A stretch of 64,000 nucleotides of DNA from Fibrella aestuarina BUZ 2 (GCF_000331105.1 NC_020054.1:3045451-3109450), one strand, 5' to 3'. Positions 24,867 through 33,590 are shown, counted from the first letter of the stretch. Translations and numbers: made by a program. Notes: generated by a model not told the origin, from the letters alone.

Positions 24867-26960
24867 ATGTTTCTGACTTTACTTGCCTTATCTGTCTGTC
24901 AGCAGCCGGCCCCGTCGCCCGATTCGTCGGGGACAAAACAGCTTGACCCTGTGGTGGTTACGGCGACCCGTTCGGAGCGGAGCGTAGGGGCACTGCCTAT
25001 GCCGGTGACGGTAATCGGGCAGCCGCAGATCCGGCAGTCGGGTAGCCTGCGTCTGAACGACATCCTGCGGGAGCAAACAGGGCTGGCCATCGTCAATGAC
25101 CACGGGCAGGGGCTACAGGTGCAGGGGTTTGGCCCCGACTACACCTTGATCCTAGTCGATGGGGAGCCGTTGGTGGGGCGCACGGCAGGCACGCTCGACC
25201 TGAGCCGCCTAACGGTGGGTAACATCCGACAGATTGAGATCGTCAAAGGCCCGTCGTCGAGTCTGTACGGTTCCGAGGCGCTGGCCGGCGTTGTCAATAT
25301 CATCACCGACAATCCGGCGCGGACGAGCGGTAGCCTCTCGGCGCGGTATGGAGCCAACCGAACGAGCGACTTCACGGGCGACGTAGCCTTGAAGCGCGGC
25401 AAAACGAGCCTCACGCTGTTTGGCAACCGCTATGGGTCGGGTGGGTATGACCTGAGTCCCGAAACCCCGGGCAATACCGTGTCGCCGTTTGTCAATCACA
25501 CGCTCAGCGGGCGGTTGACGACGGCCTTCGGGAGTCGGCTAAAGCTGAGTATGTCGGGTCGTTACTTCGCTGAACGACAGGATAATGCCTTTAGCCTGAC
25601 CGATCAGCGGGTGGTAGCGGGCGAGGGGACCGTTCGCGAATACACGATTAATCCGACGCTGACGCAGCAGGTGTCGGAATGCTGGAAGCTGACGTACCGC
25701 TACTACCGCACGGGCTATCAGACCACCACTGGCCTGGCGTACCAGGATACGGGCGAGGACTACGACGACAGCTATTTCCGGCAGACGTTCAACCGGGCCG
25801 AGATCGTTACGGAACACACCCTGCAAAAACGCCATTTCCTGACGGTGGGGGCTGGTTTTATCGGTGAAAGCGTGGAAGCGACCCGTTACCCCGGTCGGCA
25901 GCAGTTTACTACCCGCTACGGCTTTGCGCAGCTCGAATGGGTGCCCACGCAGCGGTTTACCCTCATTGCCGGGGGGCGTTTCGACGCGCACAGCCAATAT
26001 GCAGCCCAATTCAGCCCCAAGCTTTCGGCCCGGTACGAACTGAGTCAGACGGTGGCGCTTCGGGGCAGTGCGGGTGTTGGCTTCAAAGCGCCCGATTTTC
26101 GGCAGCTCCACCTCAATTTCGACAATGCCGTGGCGGGTTACAGCGTCTTCGGCACGCAGGAGGTGGCCGCTGGCATTGCCCGGCTGCAACAGCAGGGGCA
26201 GATCGCCGAGATTTTGCTCGATCCGGCCCGCTTCGGGGCCATTAAGGCCGAAAGCTCGGTGGCCGTAAACCTGGGTGCCGTGGCCGACTTTCAGAAACAA
26301 TACGACCGGCCGCTCCGACTGTCGATCAACTTGTTTCGGAACGATATCCGCGACCTGATCGAAACCCAGGTGGTGGCCCGCAAAACGAATGGGCAGAACG
26401 TCTTCAGCTACACTAACCTGAGCCGGGTATTTACGCAGGGGGCCGAAGTCGACGGGAGTTACCGGCTGGCGCTGGGCGCGGGCCAACTGACGGTCAGCAC
26501 CGGCTATCAGTTCATGGAAGCCAAAGACAAGGCCGTTGTCGAGAGCATCCGCAACGGGCAACTCTTCCGGCGCAACCCGACCACGCTGCGCACCGAGCGC
26601 GTTCAACTGGCCGACTACGGGGGGCTGCTGAATCGCTCGCGGCACATGGCCAACCTGAAAGCGTTCTATGAACTACCCAAACACGGGCTGGCGGCATCGG
26701 TGCGGGGCGTGTTTGGGAGCCGGTACGGCTTTGCCGACGTGAACGGCAACCTCATTCTCGATGAGGCTGGCGAATACGTACCTGGGTACGTTACCTGGCA
26801 CCTGACGGCCTCCAAAACCATCAACAGCCTCACCCTTCAGGTAGGCATCGATAACCTCACCGGCTACACCGATCCCCAATACATCCCGTCGCTGGCCGGG
26901 CGGCTCTGGTATGCCAGCCTGCGGTGGGCCTGGACGCGTAAAGTCAATACAACCAATTAA
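24867..26960 (+). CDS. hmuR: TonB-dependent heme receptor (HmuR-like)
   Basis: A 697 aa outer-membrane receptor. The plug domain starts with the TonB-box region LDPVVVTATRSERSVGALP (about 26-45), with NDILREQTGLAIVNDHGQG, LILVDGEPLVGRTAG and VKGPSSSLYGSEALAGVVNIIT (split around 120-145). The barrel ends in aromatic LRWAWTRK. GFKAPDFRQLHLNF (about 410) is in the position of the FRAP/NPNL heme motif of heme receptors. The signal sequence from ATG 24867 is unusually short with no basic n-region, but no upstream in-frame start exists before a stop at 24822. First gene of the heme operon. Confidence 0.88.
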   Translation: MFLTLLALSVCQQPAPSPDSSGTKQLDPVVVTATRSERSVGALPMPVTVIGQPQIRQSGSLRLNDILREQTGLAIVNDHGQGLQVQGFGPDYTLILVDGEPLVGRTAGTLDLSRLTVGNIRQIEIVKGPSSSLYGSEALAGVVNIITDNPARTSGSLSARYGANRTSDFTGDVALKRGKTSLTLFGNRYGSGGYDLSPETPGNTVSPFVNHTLSGRLTTAFGSRLKLSMSGRYFAERQDNAFSLTDQRVVAGEGTVREYTINPTLTQQVSECWKLTYRYYRTGYQTTTGLAYQDTGEDYDDSYFRQTFNRAEIVTEHTLQKRHFLTVGAGFIGESVEATRYPGRQQFTTRYGFAQLEWVPTQRFTLIAGGRFDAHSQYAAQFSPKLSARYELSQTVALRGSAGVGFKAPDFRQLHLNFDNAVAGYSVFGTQEVAAGIARLQQQGQIAEILLDPARFGAIKAESSVAVNLGAVADFQKQYDRPLRLSINLFRNDIRDLIETQVVARKTNGQNVFSYTNLSRVFTQGAEVDGSYRLALGAGQLTVSTGYQFMEAKDKAVVESIRNGQLFRRNPTTLRTERVQLADYGGLLNRSRHMANLKAFYELPKHGLAASVRGVFGSRYGFADVNGNLILDEAGEYVPGYVTWHLTASKTINSLTLQVGIDNLTGYTDPQYIPSLAGRLWYASLRWAWTRKVNTTN

Positions 26961-26977
26961 TTAACACTCAAAAATCA

Positions 26978-27613
26978 ATGAAAACTACGGTTCAATTACT
27001 CCTCGCCGCGACGCTGCTTGCCACCACCTTTGCTTGCAAAAAAGACGATACGACCCAGCCTGTCGTTCCCGTTCAGGCCCAAACCGTGAGCAACCTCCCC
27101 GCCGACCCCACGACAGGAGTCAACCCCACCACGGGCCAGCCAACGGGCACTACCGGAAAATACACGTTCTACAACCTGCGCGACAACAAAACCGTCGCCA
27201 ACACCGACTCGGCTACCAATAAATGGGACGTTGGGTTTCGGGGAACGAGTGTCATCGTGAACGGCGGGCCCATCCGGAGCGGACAGGGCGGCGCTTACGT
27301 ACACACCGGCACGTTCGATGAGTTGACCACCATCCCCACCTCGGCCACCTTCGCGCAGGATCAGACGCCGTCGTCGCTGGCCATTCCGGCGGTGTCGGGC
27401 AACGGCTGGTACAACTACAATTCATCCACAAACATCATCACGCCCATTCCGGGCCGGGTGCTGGTGATCCGGACGGGCGACGGTAAATACGCCAAGCTGG
27501 AAATCCTGAGCTACTACGAAAATGCCCCTGCCGCCCCAACGTCGGCCAGCCGGGCGCGCTTTTATACCTTCCGGTACGCCTACCAGCCCGATGGCTCCAC
27601 GAAACTCAACTAG
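26978..27613 (+). CDS. hmuY: HmuY-family heme-binding lipoprotein
   Basis: A 211 aa surface or periplasm-facing lipoprotein of the HmuY family, which extracts heme from host proteins in Porphyromonas. Lipobox near residue 20 (LLATTFACKKDD), a Thr/Pro-rich linker to about residue 60, then the HmuY fold with KYTFYNLRDNKTVANTDSAT, NKWDVGFRGTSVIVNGG and RFYTFRYAYQPDGS. It follows the receptor by 17 bp. Whether the axial heme ligands are conserved I cannot judge by eye. Confidence 0.9.
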   Translation: MKTTVQLLLAATLLATTFACKKDDTTQPVVPVQAQTVSNLPADPTTGVNPTTGQPTGTTGKYTFYNLRDNKTVANTDSATNKWDVGFRGTSVIVNGGPIRSGQGGAYVHTGTFDELTTIPTSATFAQDQTPSSLAIPAVSGNGWYNYNSSTNIITPIPGRVLVIRTGDGKYAKLEILSYYENAPAAPTSASRARFYTFRYAYQPDGSTKLN

Positions 27614-27646
27614 CCAATCCCGGCGCGTTGACCCAAGTCCTGGCGC

Positions 27647-27670
27647 GGCGACCGCTGTTGGCTGGTCGCC
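27647..27670. other. Intercistronic hairpin after hmuY
   Basis: GGCGACC (27647-27653) pairs with GGTCGCC (27664-27670) around a 10-nt loop in the 124-bp gap between hmuY and the CxxC genes. No T-run follows, so it may stabilise the hmuRY part of the message or limit read-through rather than terminate. Confidence 0.4.
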
Positions 27671-27737
27671 CGCTCAGGCACAACCTTTTAGCCAACTCGT
27701 TTCCAACTAACCGGGCCGCCGGCCAACCACGCTTGTC

Positions 27738-28076
27738 ATGCAGCACAATCACACGTTTAGAACGTTTGCCGAAACCGGATTTGGGTACGTGGGCCTTTGT
27801 GCCGGGTGCCGGGTCATCAACGTAGCGTTTCAGAACTCCCTGTTCTGCCTCACGCTCGATCAGTTCGAGGCGTTTGCCGTGATGATGCACGACCGGCTGG
27901 CCATGCGCCCCGTCAGCACGAGCCACGGCAAATCGTTGATGTTGCCCACGCCCATGCCCAATTACTTTCTGCTGTTTTCCGACGAAGACCTGCGGAACCT
28001 GTGCGCTTTGCTGACGGAGGCGGCGCCCGTACTGGAAGCCGAGCGTATCCTGAGTCTGAGCCAACGCCTGAACTAA
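27738..28076 (+). CDS. Small CxxC protein A in the heme operon
   Basis: A 112 aa soluble protein, no signal peptide. It has a CxxC pair in YVGLCAGCRVINVAFQNSLF (about 17-36), with a further Cys at about 37 and a His-rich N-terminus (MQHNHTF). It shares the pattern C-x2-C-x2-I-x3-FQN and a C-terminal acidic-helical segment (LLFSDEDLRNLCALL) with its neighbour at 28086, so they are paralogues. Likely a Bacteroidota-specific small family; I do not recall a proven function. Operon position suggests heme or iron handling in the cytoplasm. Confidence 0.75.
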   Translation: MQHNHTFRTFAETGFGYVGLCAGCRVINVAFQNSLFCLTLDQFEAFAVMMHDRLAMRPVSTSHGKSLMLPTPMPNYFLLFSDEDLRNLCALLTEAAPVLEAERILSLSQRLN

Positions 28077-28085
28077 CGCATCGAT

Positions 28086-28436
28086 ATGAAGGCTGACCTC
28101 AATGCATCGCACCGCGTCCTTGTCGACGAGCCCGGTTTGCTATTGGCCCAATGCCGCTGCTGTGGCGAAATCGAGCTGTATTTTCAGAACATCTCGATGG
28201 CTCTGAACCTGACCGATCTGTACGCCCTGATTCGTCGGCTCGATACGCTGTCGACGGCCAAGCGCTACCTCGTTGGCCTGCTCGACGTGCGCGACACGAT
28301 GGTGCGGGCGGGTTTTCAGGCGATCGGGATGCACCTGACCGAAGGCGAGCGCGATCAGCTTCTACGCGGCCTGCACCTGGCCTGCCTGCGCCTCGACTTG
28401 GACCTGCTGATGCGCGGCCGACTGTCGCCCAACTAA
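28086..28436 (+). CDS. Small CxxC protein B in the heme operon
   Basis: A 116 aa soluble protein and paralogue of the preceding gene, 9 bp downstream. Its cysteine motif is CRCC in LLAQCRCCGEIELYFQNISM (about 19-38); the shared FQN follows at the same distance as in protein A. The C-terminal half is Leu/Arg-rich helical (LTEGERDQLLRGLHLACLRL) with an extra Cys. No signal peptide or membrane segment. Function unknown; the CxxC could bind metal or heme, or be redox-active. Followed 25 bp later by hmuT. Confidence 0.75.
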   Translation: MKADLNASHRVLVDEPGLLLAQCRCCGEIELYFQNISMALNLTDLYALIRRLDTLSTAKRYLVGLLDVRDTMVRAGFQAIGMHLTEGERDQLLRGLHLACLRLDLDLLMRGRLSPN

Positions 28437-28461
28437 CCACATAACCCCTTCATAGAGCCTC

Positions 28462-29322
28462 ATGCGCTACCTACATAACCGATCGTTCAGGCCCCTAAGC
28501 TTCCTGATCGGCCTGCTGTTTCTCGCTGGCTTTGCCCACGCGCAAACGTCCCCCCGCATTGTCTCGCTCGACGGCACCGTAAGCGAAATTCTCTGCGATC
28601 TGGGCCTACAGGCCCGCCTGGTGGGCGTCGACGTGACGAGCACGTACCCGGAAAGCCTGCAAAAACTGCCCAAGGTGGGCCACAACCGGACTATTTCTGC
28701 CGAAGGCGTACTGGCGCAGAAACCCACGCTCGTGCTGACCACCGAAAAGGCGGGTACCAAAGCCGACGTGCTCGACCAACTGCGTTCGGCGGGGGTGGAG
28801 GTCGTCAGCTTCAAACAGGAGTTTAGCGTCGAGGGCACCAAAAAACTGATTACCGACATCGCCACGGCCTGCCGCGTACCCAGCAAGGCGCGGGGCCTGA
28901 TTCGGCAGGTCGACACCGAGGTCGCCGGTGTGAAGAAAGCGGCGGGTCGGCCGAAGGTGCTGTTTATCTACGCCCGTGGGGCCGGTACGATGTTCGTGGC
29001 GGGTCGCGGTACGCCCGTCGAGAAAATGATCGAACTGGCGGGCGGGCAAAACGCCACCAACCAGTTCGACGATTTCAAACCCCTGACGGCCGAAGCGCTC
29101 GTGGGCGCTAATCCCGATATCATTCTGCTGTTCGACAGTGGGCTGGAAAGCCTGGGCGGGGCCAACGGCTTGCTGAACGTACCGGGCATTGCGCAAACCA
29201 ACGCGGGTAAAAACAAACGATTCGTAATGATGGACGGCCACCTGCTGACTGGCTTCACACCCCGGCTGGGCAAAGCCATCGGTGAACTGGCCCGCAAAAT
29301 CGCTCCTGGCGGCACCCTGTAA
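28462..29322 (+). CDS. hmuT: Heme ABC transporter substrate-binding protein
   Basis: A 286 aa periplasmic binding protein of the HmuT/BtuF class. Signal peptide (RPLSFLIGLLFLAGFAHAQ) then two Rossmann-like lobes joined by a long helix. Landmarks: RIVSLDGTVSEILCDLGL (about 31-48), VLAQKPTLVLTTE, GAGTMFVAGRGTPVEKMIELAGG (split around 170-192) and ALVGANPDIILLFDSGL. Delivers heme to HmuUV. Confidence 0.93.
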   Translation: MRYLHNRSFRPLSFLIGLLFLAGFAHAQTSPRIVSLDGTVSEILCDLGLQARLVGVDVTSTYPESLQKLPKVGHNRTISAEGVLAQKPTLVLTTEKAGTKADVLDQLRSAGVEVVSFKQEFSVEGTKKLITDIATACRVPSKARGLIRQVDTEVAGVKKAAGRPKVLFIYARGAGTMFVAGRGTPVEKMIELAGGQNATNQFDDFKPLTAEALVGANPDIILLFDSGLESLGGANGLLNVPGIAQTNAGKNKRFVMMDGHLLTGFTPRLGKAIGELARKIAPGGTL

Positions 29323-29324
29323 GT

Positions 29325-30413
29325 ATGAACGTGAATACGCTCACCGCCCCGCCCCGAAGCCGCCCGGCTGAGCCCGTGGTAACCCTCCACCGGCCCTGGC
29401 TTATGCCCGTGCTGACGGGCGGCCTGCTCCTCACCAGCCTGCTATCGGTGGGCGTGGGGGCGGTTGCTATTTCGCCCGCCGAGGTGCTGGCCATCCTCGG
29501 CCATTCGCTTGGGCTGACCGGGGCAGTTGATGAAACCAAAGCGGTGATCCTGACGGGCATTCGTTTGCCGCGCGTATGTCTGGGTCTGCTCATTGGTGCG
29601 GGGCTGGCCGTAGCGGGCGCGGCCATACAGGGGCTGTTTCGTAACCCCCTCGCCGACCCCGGCCTGATCGGGATTTCGTCGGGGGCTTCGCTGGCGGCCG
29701 TGGGCATGATCGTGCTGGAGGTGACGCTGTTTCAGAAACTGAGCGGCCTGTTGGGCTTCTACGCGCTGTCGCTGGTGGCGTTTGGTGGCGCCTGCGGAAC
29801 CACCCTGCTGGTGTATCGGCTGGCGCGGGTGGCGGGGCGGTCGGTGGTCACCACGATGCTGCTGGCGGGTATTGCCATCAATGCGCTGGCCGGTGCCCTG
29901 ACGGGCTTGCTCACGTACCTGGCCACCGACGATCAACTGCGCACCATCACGTTCTGGGCGTTGGGGAGCCTGGGCGGCGCCACCTGGACCACCGTGCTCA
30001 CCATTCTGCCGTTCACGATCGTCGTGCTGCTGGGATTGCCCCGGCTGGCCAAATCGCTCAACCTGCTGGCCCTGGGCGAAAGTCAGGCCGCCATGCTGGG
30101 CGTACACATCACCGGCCTCAAACGCCGGGTTATCGTGCTGGCGACACTGGCCGTCGGGACGTCGGTGGCCGTGGCGGGGATCATCGGGTTCATCGGGCTG
30201 GTCATCCCGCACCTGATCCGGCTCGTAGCCGGGTCCGATCACCGGCGCGTGCTGACCGGATCGGCCCTGGGTGGCGCCATCGTGCTGACCGCTGCCGACG
30301 CGCTGGCCCGCACCATCGTCGCTCCCGCCGAATTGCCCATCGGGATTCTGACGGCCCTGCTCGGGACGCCCGTTTTTCTCTGGATGCTTATCAAGGAACG
30401 GTCAACCACCTAA
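29325..30413 (+). CDS. hmuU: Heme ABC transporter permease (FecCD family)
   Basis: A 362 aa inner-membrane permease of the FecCD/BtuC type. About ten hydrophobic helices from residue 25 on. Landmarks: RLPRVCLGLLIGAGLAVAGA (about 82-101), GLFRNPLADPGLIGISSGA (about 105-123), GFIGLVIPHLIRLVAGSDHR (about 288-307) and the final PVFLWMLIKER. It starts 2 bp after hmuT and precedes hmuV by 3 bp, so the three are translationally close. Confidence 0.95.
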   Translation: MNVNTLTAPPRSRPAEPVVTLHRPWLMPVLTGGLLLTSLLSVGVGAVAISPAEVLAILGHSLGLTGAVDETKAVILTGIRLPRVCLGLLIGAGLAVAGAAIQGLFRNPLADPGLIGISSGASLAAVGMIVLEVTLFQKLSGLLGFYALSLVAFGGACGTTLLVYRLARVAGRSVVTTMLLAGIAINALAGALTGLLTYLATDDQLRTITFWALGSLGGATWTTVLTILPFTIVVLLGLPRLAKSLNLLALGESQAAMLGVHITGLKRRVIVLATLAVGTSVAVAGIIGFIGLVIPHLIRLVAGSDHRRVLTGSALGGAIVLTAADALARTIVAPAELPIGILTALLGTPVFLWMLIKERSTT

Positions 30414-30416
30414 GCT

Positions 30417-31214
30417 ATGCTGCAAGCCAACCACCTGTCGTACAAAATCGGCCCGCGACCGCTCCTGAACGACGTATCGTTCGGCGTTCGGGCGGGCGAA
30501 TTGCTGGCCATCGTCGGGCCGAATGGCGCGGGAAAATCCACGCTGCTCAAGCTCTGCGCCCGCGAAATGAACCCGGACACCGGCACCATCGACGTGCTGG
30601 GTACGTCGCTACGGGCCTACACCAGCGGTCAACTGGCTCGGTTTCGGGGTATGTTGCACCAGCAAAACCCGCTGACGTTTCCGTTTCGGGTGGGCGAACT
30701 GGTACTGATGGGTCGCTCTCCACATTACGGGGCGCACCCGACCGACGCCGACCATGCCATCGCCGAGGCCGCCCTCGAGCTGGTGGGGATGCGGGCGTTC
30801 AGCCAACGCATCGTGCCCACGCTCTCTGGGGGCGAGCAGCAACGCGTGCAATTGGCGCGGGTGCTGGCACAGGTGTGGGACGTACCCAACGGCCTGCTAT
30901 TGCTCGACGAACCCACCACGGGCCTCGACCTGCTGCATCAGCACCAACTGCTCGACGTGGCCCGGCAAATGGCCCGCCGGGGCTACGCGGTGATCGCGGT
31001 GCTGCACGACCTGAACATGGCCGCCCAATACGCCGATCAACTGCTTATGCTGAAAGCGGGTCGGCGGGAAGCCTACGGGACACCGCGTGAGGTGCTCACC
31101 GAAGCCCTGATCGAACGGGTATTTGGCCTGCCCGTCCAACTGCTCGACAACCCCTGCCATCACTGTCCACTGATTGTTCCTATCCCCAACTTTCATTCAG
31201 CTTTTAGCCACTAA
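30417..31214 (+). CDS. hmuV: Heme ABC transporter ATP-binding protein
   Basis: A 265 aa ATPase that powers HmuU. Walker A GPNGAGKST (about 35-43), Q-loop MLHQQNPLTFPF, signature LSGGEQQRVQLARVLAQ (about 138), Walker B LLLLDEPTTGLD (about 160) and H-loop VLHDLNMAAQYAD (about 195). Ends with a Cys/His-containing tail (NPCHHCPL) not typical of every HmuV, worth noting beside the CxxC proteins of the operon. Confidence 0.95.
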   Translation: MLQANHLSYKIGPRPLLNDVSFGVRAGELLAIVGPNGAGKSTLLKLCAREMNPDTGTIDVLGTSLRAYTSGQLARFRGMLHQQNPLTFPFRVGELVLMGRSPHYGAHPTDADHAIAEAALELVGMRAFSQRIVPTLSGGEQQRVQLARVLAQVWDVPNGLLLLDEPTTGLDLLHQHQLLDVARQMARRGYAVIAVLHDLNMAAQYADQLLMLKAGRREAYGTPREVLTEALIERVFGLPVQLLDNPCHHCPLIVPIPNFHSAFSH

Positions 31215-31229
31215 TCTGCCGCATAAACG

Positions 31230-32264
31230 ATGACGACCGACACAATTTCACTCAAAAACCGCTGGGCTGCGTTCCGCCAGCAAAACCCAAAAGCACGCAT
31301 CCGCGATGCCGCCAACCAACTCGGTGTATCCGAAGCCGAACTGCTCGTTACGGGCGTGGGCGAAACTGTGGTCCGGCTGTCGGGCGACTTTCGCGAGTTG
31401 CTCAAACAGGTGACCTCGCTGGGCTATGTAATGGCGCTGACCCGCAACGACGCGCTGGTGCACGAACGCAAAGGCGTCTACGAAAAGGTCTCGTTTACCA
31501 ACCACGTGGGGCTGGTGCTTGGTCCCGACATCGACCTTCGGTTGTTCATGCAAAGCTGGCGGTGGGGCTTTGCCGTCAACGAAAACGAGCGCCGGAGCCT
31601 GCAATTCTTCAACGCGCAGGGCGGGGCGATCCATAAAATTTACCTCACCGAACAATCCAATCTAGACGCCTACGAAACTCTCGTTGCTGCGTTCCGGACC
31701 GACGATCAGTCGGATAGCCTGCTGGTAGAAGCACCTCTGGAGAAACCGGTCGACCAAGCCGATGACGATATCGACGTGGCGGGTTTTCAGGCAAGCTGGC
31801 TGGCCATGCAGGATACGCACGAGTTCTTCGGGCTGCTGCGTCAGTATGGCGTTGGGCGGCAGCAGGGGCTGCGGCTGGCACCCGAGGGCCACGCGCAGTT
31901 GCTTTCGATGGAGTTGCTGAAGCAGGTGTTTGCCACAGCAGCCGAGCGGACCGTGCCGATCATGGTGTTTGTGTCAAACCCCGGCTGCATTCAGATTCAT
32001 ACCGGCCCGGTTAACAAGCTCGTGCAGATGGGGCCGTGGTACAACGTACTCGACCCGACGTTCAACCTGCACCTCAACGAAACCCTGGTCGATCAGGTGT
32101 GGCTCACCAAAAAGCCTACGGCCGACGGGATCGTCACGGCACTTGAATTATTCGACAAAGACGGCCAAAATCTGGCGCTGGTCTTCGGTGAACGCAAACC
32201 GGGTAAACCCGAGTTGGAAAGCTGGCGCGCGGTCGTGAACGACACCCTGGCGCAACCCGCCTGA
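31230..32264 (+). CDS. hmuS: Heme-degrading/trafficking factor HmuS (HemS family)
   Basis: A 344 aa cytosolic protein of the HemS/ChuS/HmuS family with two homologous halves (about 10-165 and 180-340). First half: NPKARIRDAANQLGVSEAELL and VMALTRNDALVHERKGVYEKV; second half: VSNPGCIQIHTGPVNKLVQMGPWYNVLDP, the most conserved block (split here near 250-275), and VWLTKKPTADGIVTALELFD. Such proteins bind heme and release or transfer iron. It ends the operon. Confidence 0.93.
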   Translation: MTTDTISLKNRWAAFRQQNPKARIRDAANQLGVSEAELLVTGVGETVVRLSGDFRELLKQVTSLGYVMALTRNDALVHERKGVYEKVSFTNHVGLVLGPDIDLRLFMQSWRWGFAVNENERRSLQFFNAQGGAIHKIYLTEQSNLDAYETLVAAFRTDDQSDSLLVEAPLEKPVDQADDDIDVAGFQASWLAMQDTHEFFGLLRQYGVGRQQGLRLAPEGHAQLLSMELLKQVFATAAERTVPIMVFVSNPGCIQIHTGPVNKLVQMGPWYNVLDPTFNLHLNETLVDQVWLTKKPTADGIVTALELFDKDGQNLALVFGERKPGKPELESWRAVVNDTLAQPA

Positions 32265-32304
32265 TGGGTTATAGACTGAAATAAATGGTTTGCCTTATGC
32301 TCTT

Positions 32305-32419
32305 GCAACGTACCCAGCTCGAGGGCTTCGGCACCGGCTATGTCGCGCTCGGGGCTGTCGCGGCTTCAGTCCAGCAAGGTCTGGTTGAGCAAACCAGCGG
32401 CAACTTTCAGTAGTTTCAA
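32305..32419 (-). pseudogene. Decayed fragment of a second nadE 5' end
   Basis: Read leftwards from 32419 the sequence gives LKLLKVAAGLLNQTLLD, then TGA; the intact nadE starts MNLLKVAAGVLNQTPLAWD. The stop falls where other NadE proteins have the conserved Trp (TGG to TGA). In the same frame about 30 more codons (SRDSPERDIAGAEALELG) continue weakly. There is no ATG. It is a fragment, not a gene. Confidence 0.65.
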
Positions 32420-32493
32420 GGTCGAATGAGCGAATTGTATACTTGGCGAATAAATATGCGGCAGGAAAGGGTTTGCTGAGTTAGTAGCCAATA

Positions 32494-32515
32494 AAAAACC
32501 CGGCTTGCGACCGGG
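32494..32515 (-). terminator. Rho-independent terminator of the PIN cassette
   Basis: CCCGG (32499-32503) pairs with CCGGG (32511-32515), and leftwards the stem is followed by TTTTTT. It lies about 30 bp after the stop of the PIN gene. Confidence 0.75.
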
Positions 32516-32545
32516 GCGTATTGGACTTGCTCCACAACTTATCAA

Positions 32546-33148
32546 TTATGTTGCTTGCCATCTTAACATTGCCTGATTTCCTGTCACAACAGTGATATCT
32601 CTACCAGCCAGATCACCGTCGTCAGACACTACAATAAAATTGTTTCTCTTAGCTATGTCGACCAGCAAGTAATCATTAAAATCCAGCGTATTATCGGGCT
32701 TGGTAAATACGTTCCTGACACTCATTTCACCGAATCCATCGCTGACTAGTTCAAGGATATTATGGTAAGCCTTGATGTTATATAGTATTACCTCGTAATC
32801 AATCCTAAACTGATGATGTGGTCTGTAGACCTGTTTGTAGTTCTGACTATCACTACCCGATGTAATTAGCGTTTTGTGTTGTTCAACGAACAACGGAAAG
32901 TAGTAAGAGCGCAAAAGACGGTTGACAACCTCAGACAAAACAATAGCGGGTAGCACTACTTTTGGTTTAGGGCTACCCGCTTGATTGATTTTTCCAAGCA
33001 GGTCAATATATAAATCTGCTTTCGATGTAGTGCTTTGCTTTAGTTCCAGGTCTGCTTCCAAAACAAAAATCCAGGCGTTGGCGTCGAACAAATATTTCCG
33101 GCCAGGAAATGGATTGTGGTTCTTGATAGGAAGCGCACTGAAAGGCAT
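32546..33148 (-). CDS. PIN-domain protein (putative RNase)
   Basis: A 200 aa soluble protein with the PIN nuclease pattern: an N-terminal strand with Asp (KYLFDANAWIFVLE, Asp at about 22), a central Glu in LPAIVLSEVVNRLL (about 74), Asp in LDFNDYLLVDIAKRN (about 157-163) and a final Asp pair in FIVVSDDGDL (about 175). These acidic residues form the metal site in PIN ribonucleases. Its ATG shares one base with the stop of the upstream DUF4325 gene (TAATG), so translation is coupled. The gene is AT-richer than its surroundings and longer than most VapC toxins. Probable effector of the three-gene cassette; target unknown. Confidence 0.78.
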   Translation of the reverse strand: MPFSALPIKNHNPFPGRKYLFDANAWIFVLEADLELKQSTTSKADLYIDLLGKINQAGSPKPKVVLPAIVLSEVVNRLLRSYYFPLFVEQHKTLITSGSDSQNYKQVYRPHHQFRIDYEVILYNIKAYHNILELVSDGFGEMSVRNVFTKPDNTLDFNDYLLVDIAKRNNFIVVSDDGDLAGRDITVVTGNQAMLRWQAT

Positions 33149-33486
33149 TAGGCGTAGGCTAAGGTTTGTTCCATTAGCTCGGCGTAATGCTCGGGACGCA
33201 GGGCCTTGTCGATTGTCCGGCTAATCATTTCCGGCAGAATCGTATCCTGTGAATCGATGCCCGTGATCGTCATGTGGGCATTGATGTCCGCCTCCTCGAA
33301 GGTGCGGTAAAGTTTGCCAATACTGGCGTTGAGAAACTGGGTCGAACAGGTATCCAAACCTGCGAATGACAACGTAAACGGCTGTCTGGCTTGCATGGCC
33401 TTTTCCATGCGATTATACACTTCCTGACCCTCGTTCCGAAAAGCAGCAGTCTGGCTTTTGATGCAATCTGCAATGACCAGGTTCAT
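33148..33486 (-). CDS. STAS-like DUF4325 protein
   Basis: A 112 aa protein of the STAS-like DUF4325 type. The diagnostic segment is FTLSFAGLDTCSTQFLNASI then GKLYRTFEE (about 36-65), matching the family pattern of a strand, a Ser/Thr-rich turn and FL...GKLY. Start ATG 33486 (MNLVIADCIKSQ). A consensus promoter box on this strand lies at 33543-33550. STAS folds act as phospho-switch partners of GHKL kinases, and the upstream gene encodes such an ATPase fused to its own STAS domain; so a partner-switching role is inferred. Coupled to the downstream PIN gene by one-base overlap. Confidence 0.75.
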   Translation of the reverse strand: MNLVIADCIKSQTAAFRNEGQEVYNRMEKAMQARQPFTLSFAGLDTCSTQFLNASIGKLYRTFEEADINAHMTITGIDSQDTILPEMISRTIDKALRPEHYAELMEQTLAYA

Positions 33487-33542
33487 AGCTATAATTCTGA
33501 GGTTAATAATTGCTCTGTGTGCAATACGCAGCAAAAAGCGTG

Positions 33543-33550
33543 CAAAGGTA
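33543..33550 (-). promoter_or_regulatory. Promoter box for the DUF4325-PIN pair
   Basis: TACCTTTG on the minus strand matches TAnnTTTG exactly, 56 bp before ATG 33486. It suggests the DUF4325 and PIN genes can be transcribed separately from the upstream STAS-ATPase gene. A clear -33 element was not seen. Confidence 0.6.
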
Positions 33551-33590
33551 GAACAATTTGCGTCATAGAATGGATCGTTTGTATAGAAAG

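Larger units (their letters stand above)
32265..32545. other. Gap between heme operon and PIN cassette
   Basis: About 280 bp without an intact gene. It holds a decayed nadE fragment (32305-32419) and the leftward terminator of the PIN gene (32494-32515). Confidence 0.6.

Noticed and set aside
32305..32365. Possible HAD motif IV remnant (DSPERDIAGAEAL)
   Set aside because: It resembles a HAD motif, but it is in the same frame as, and directly follows, the nadE-like start, so a single decayed nadE fragment is the simpler reading.
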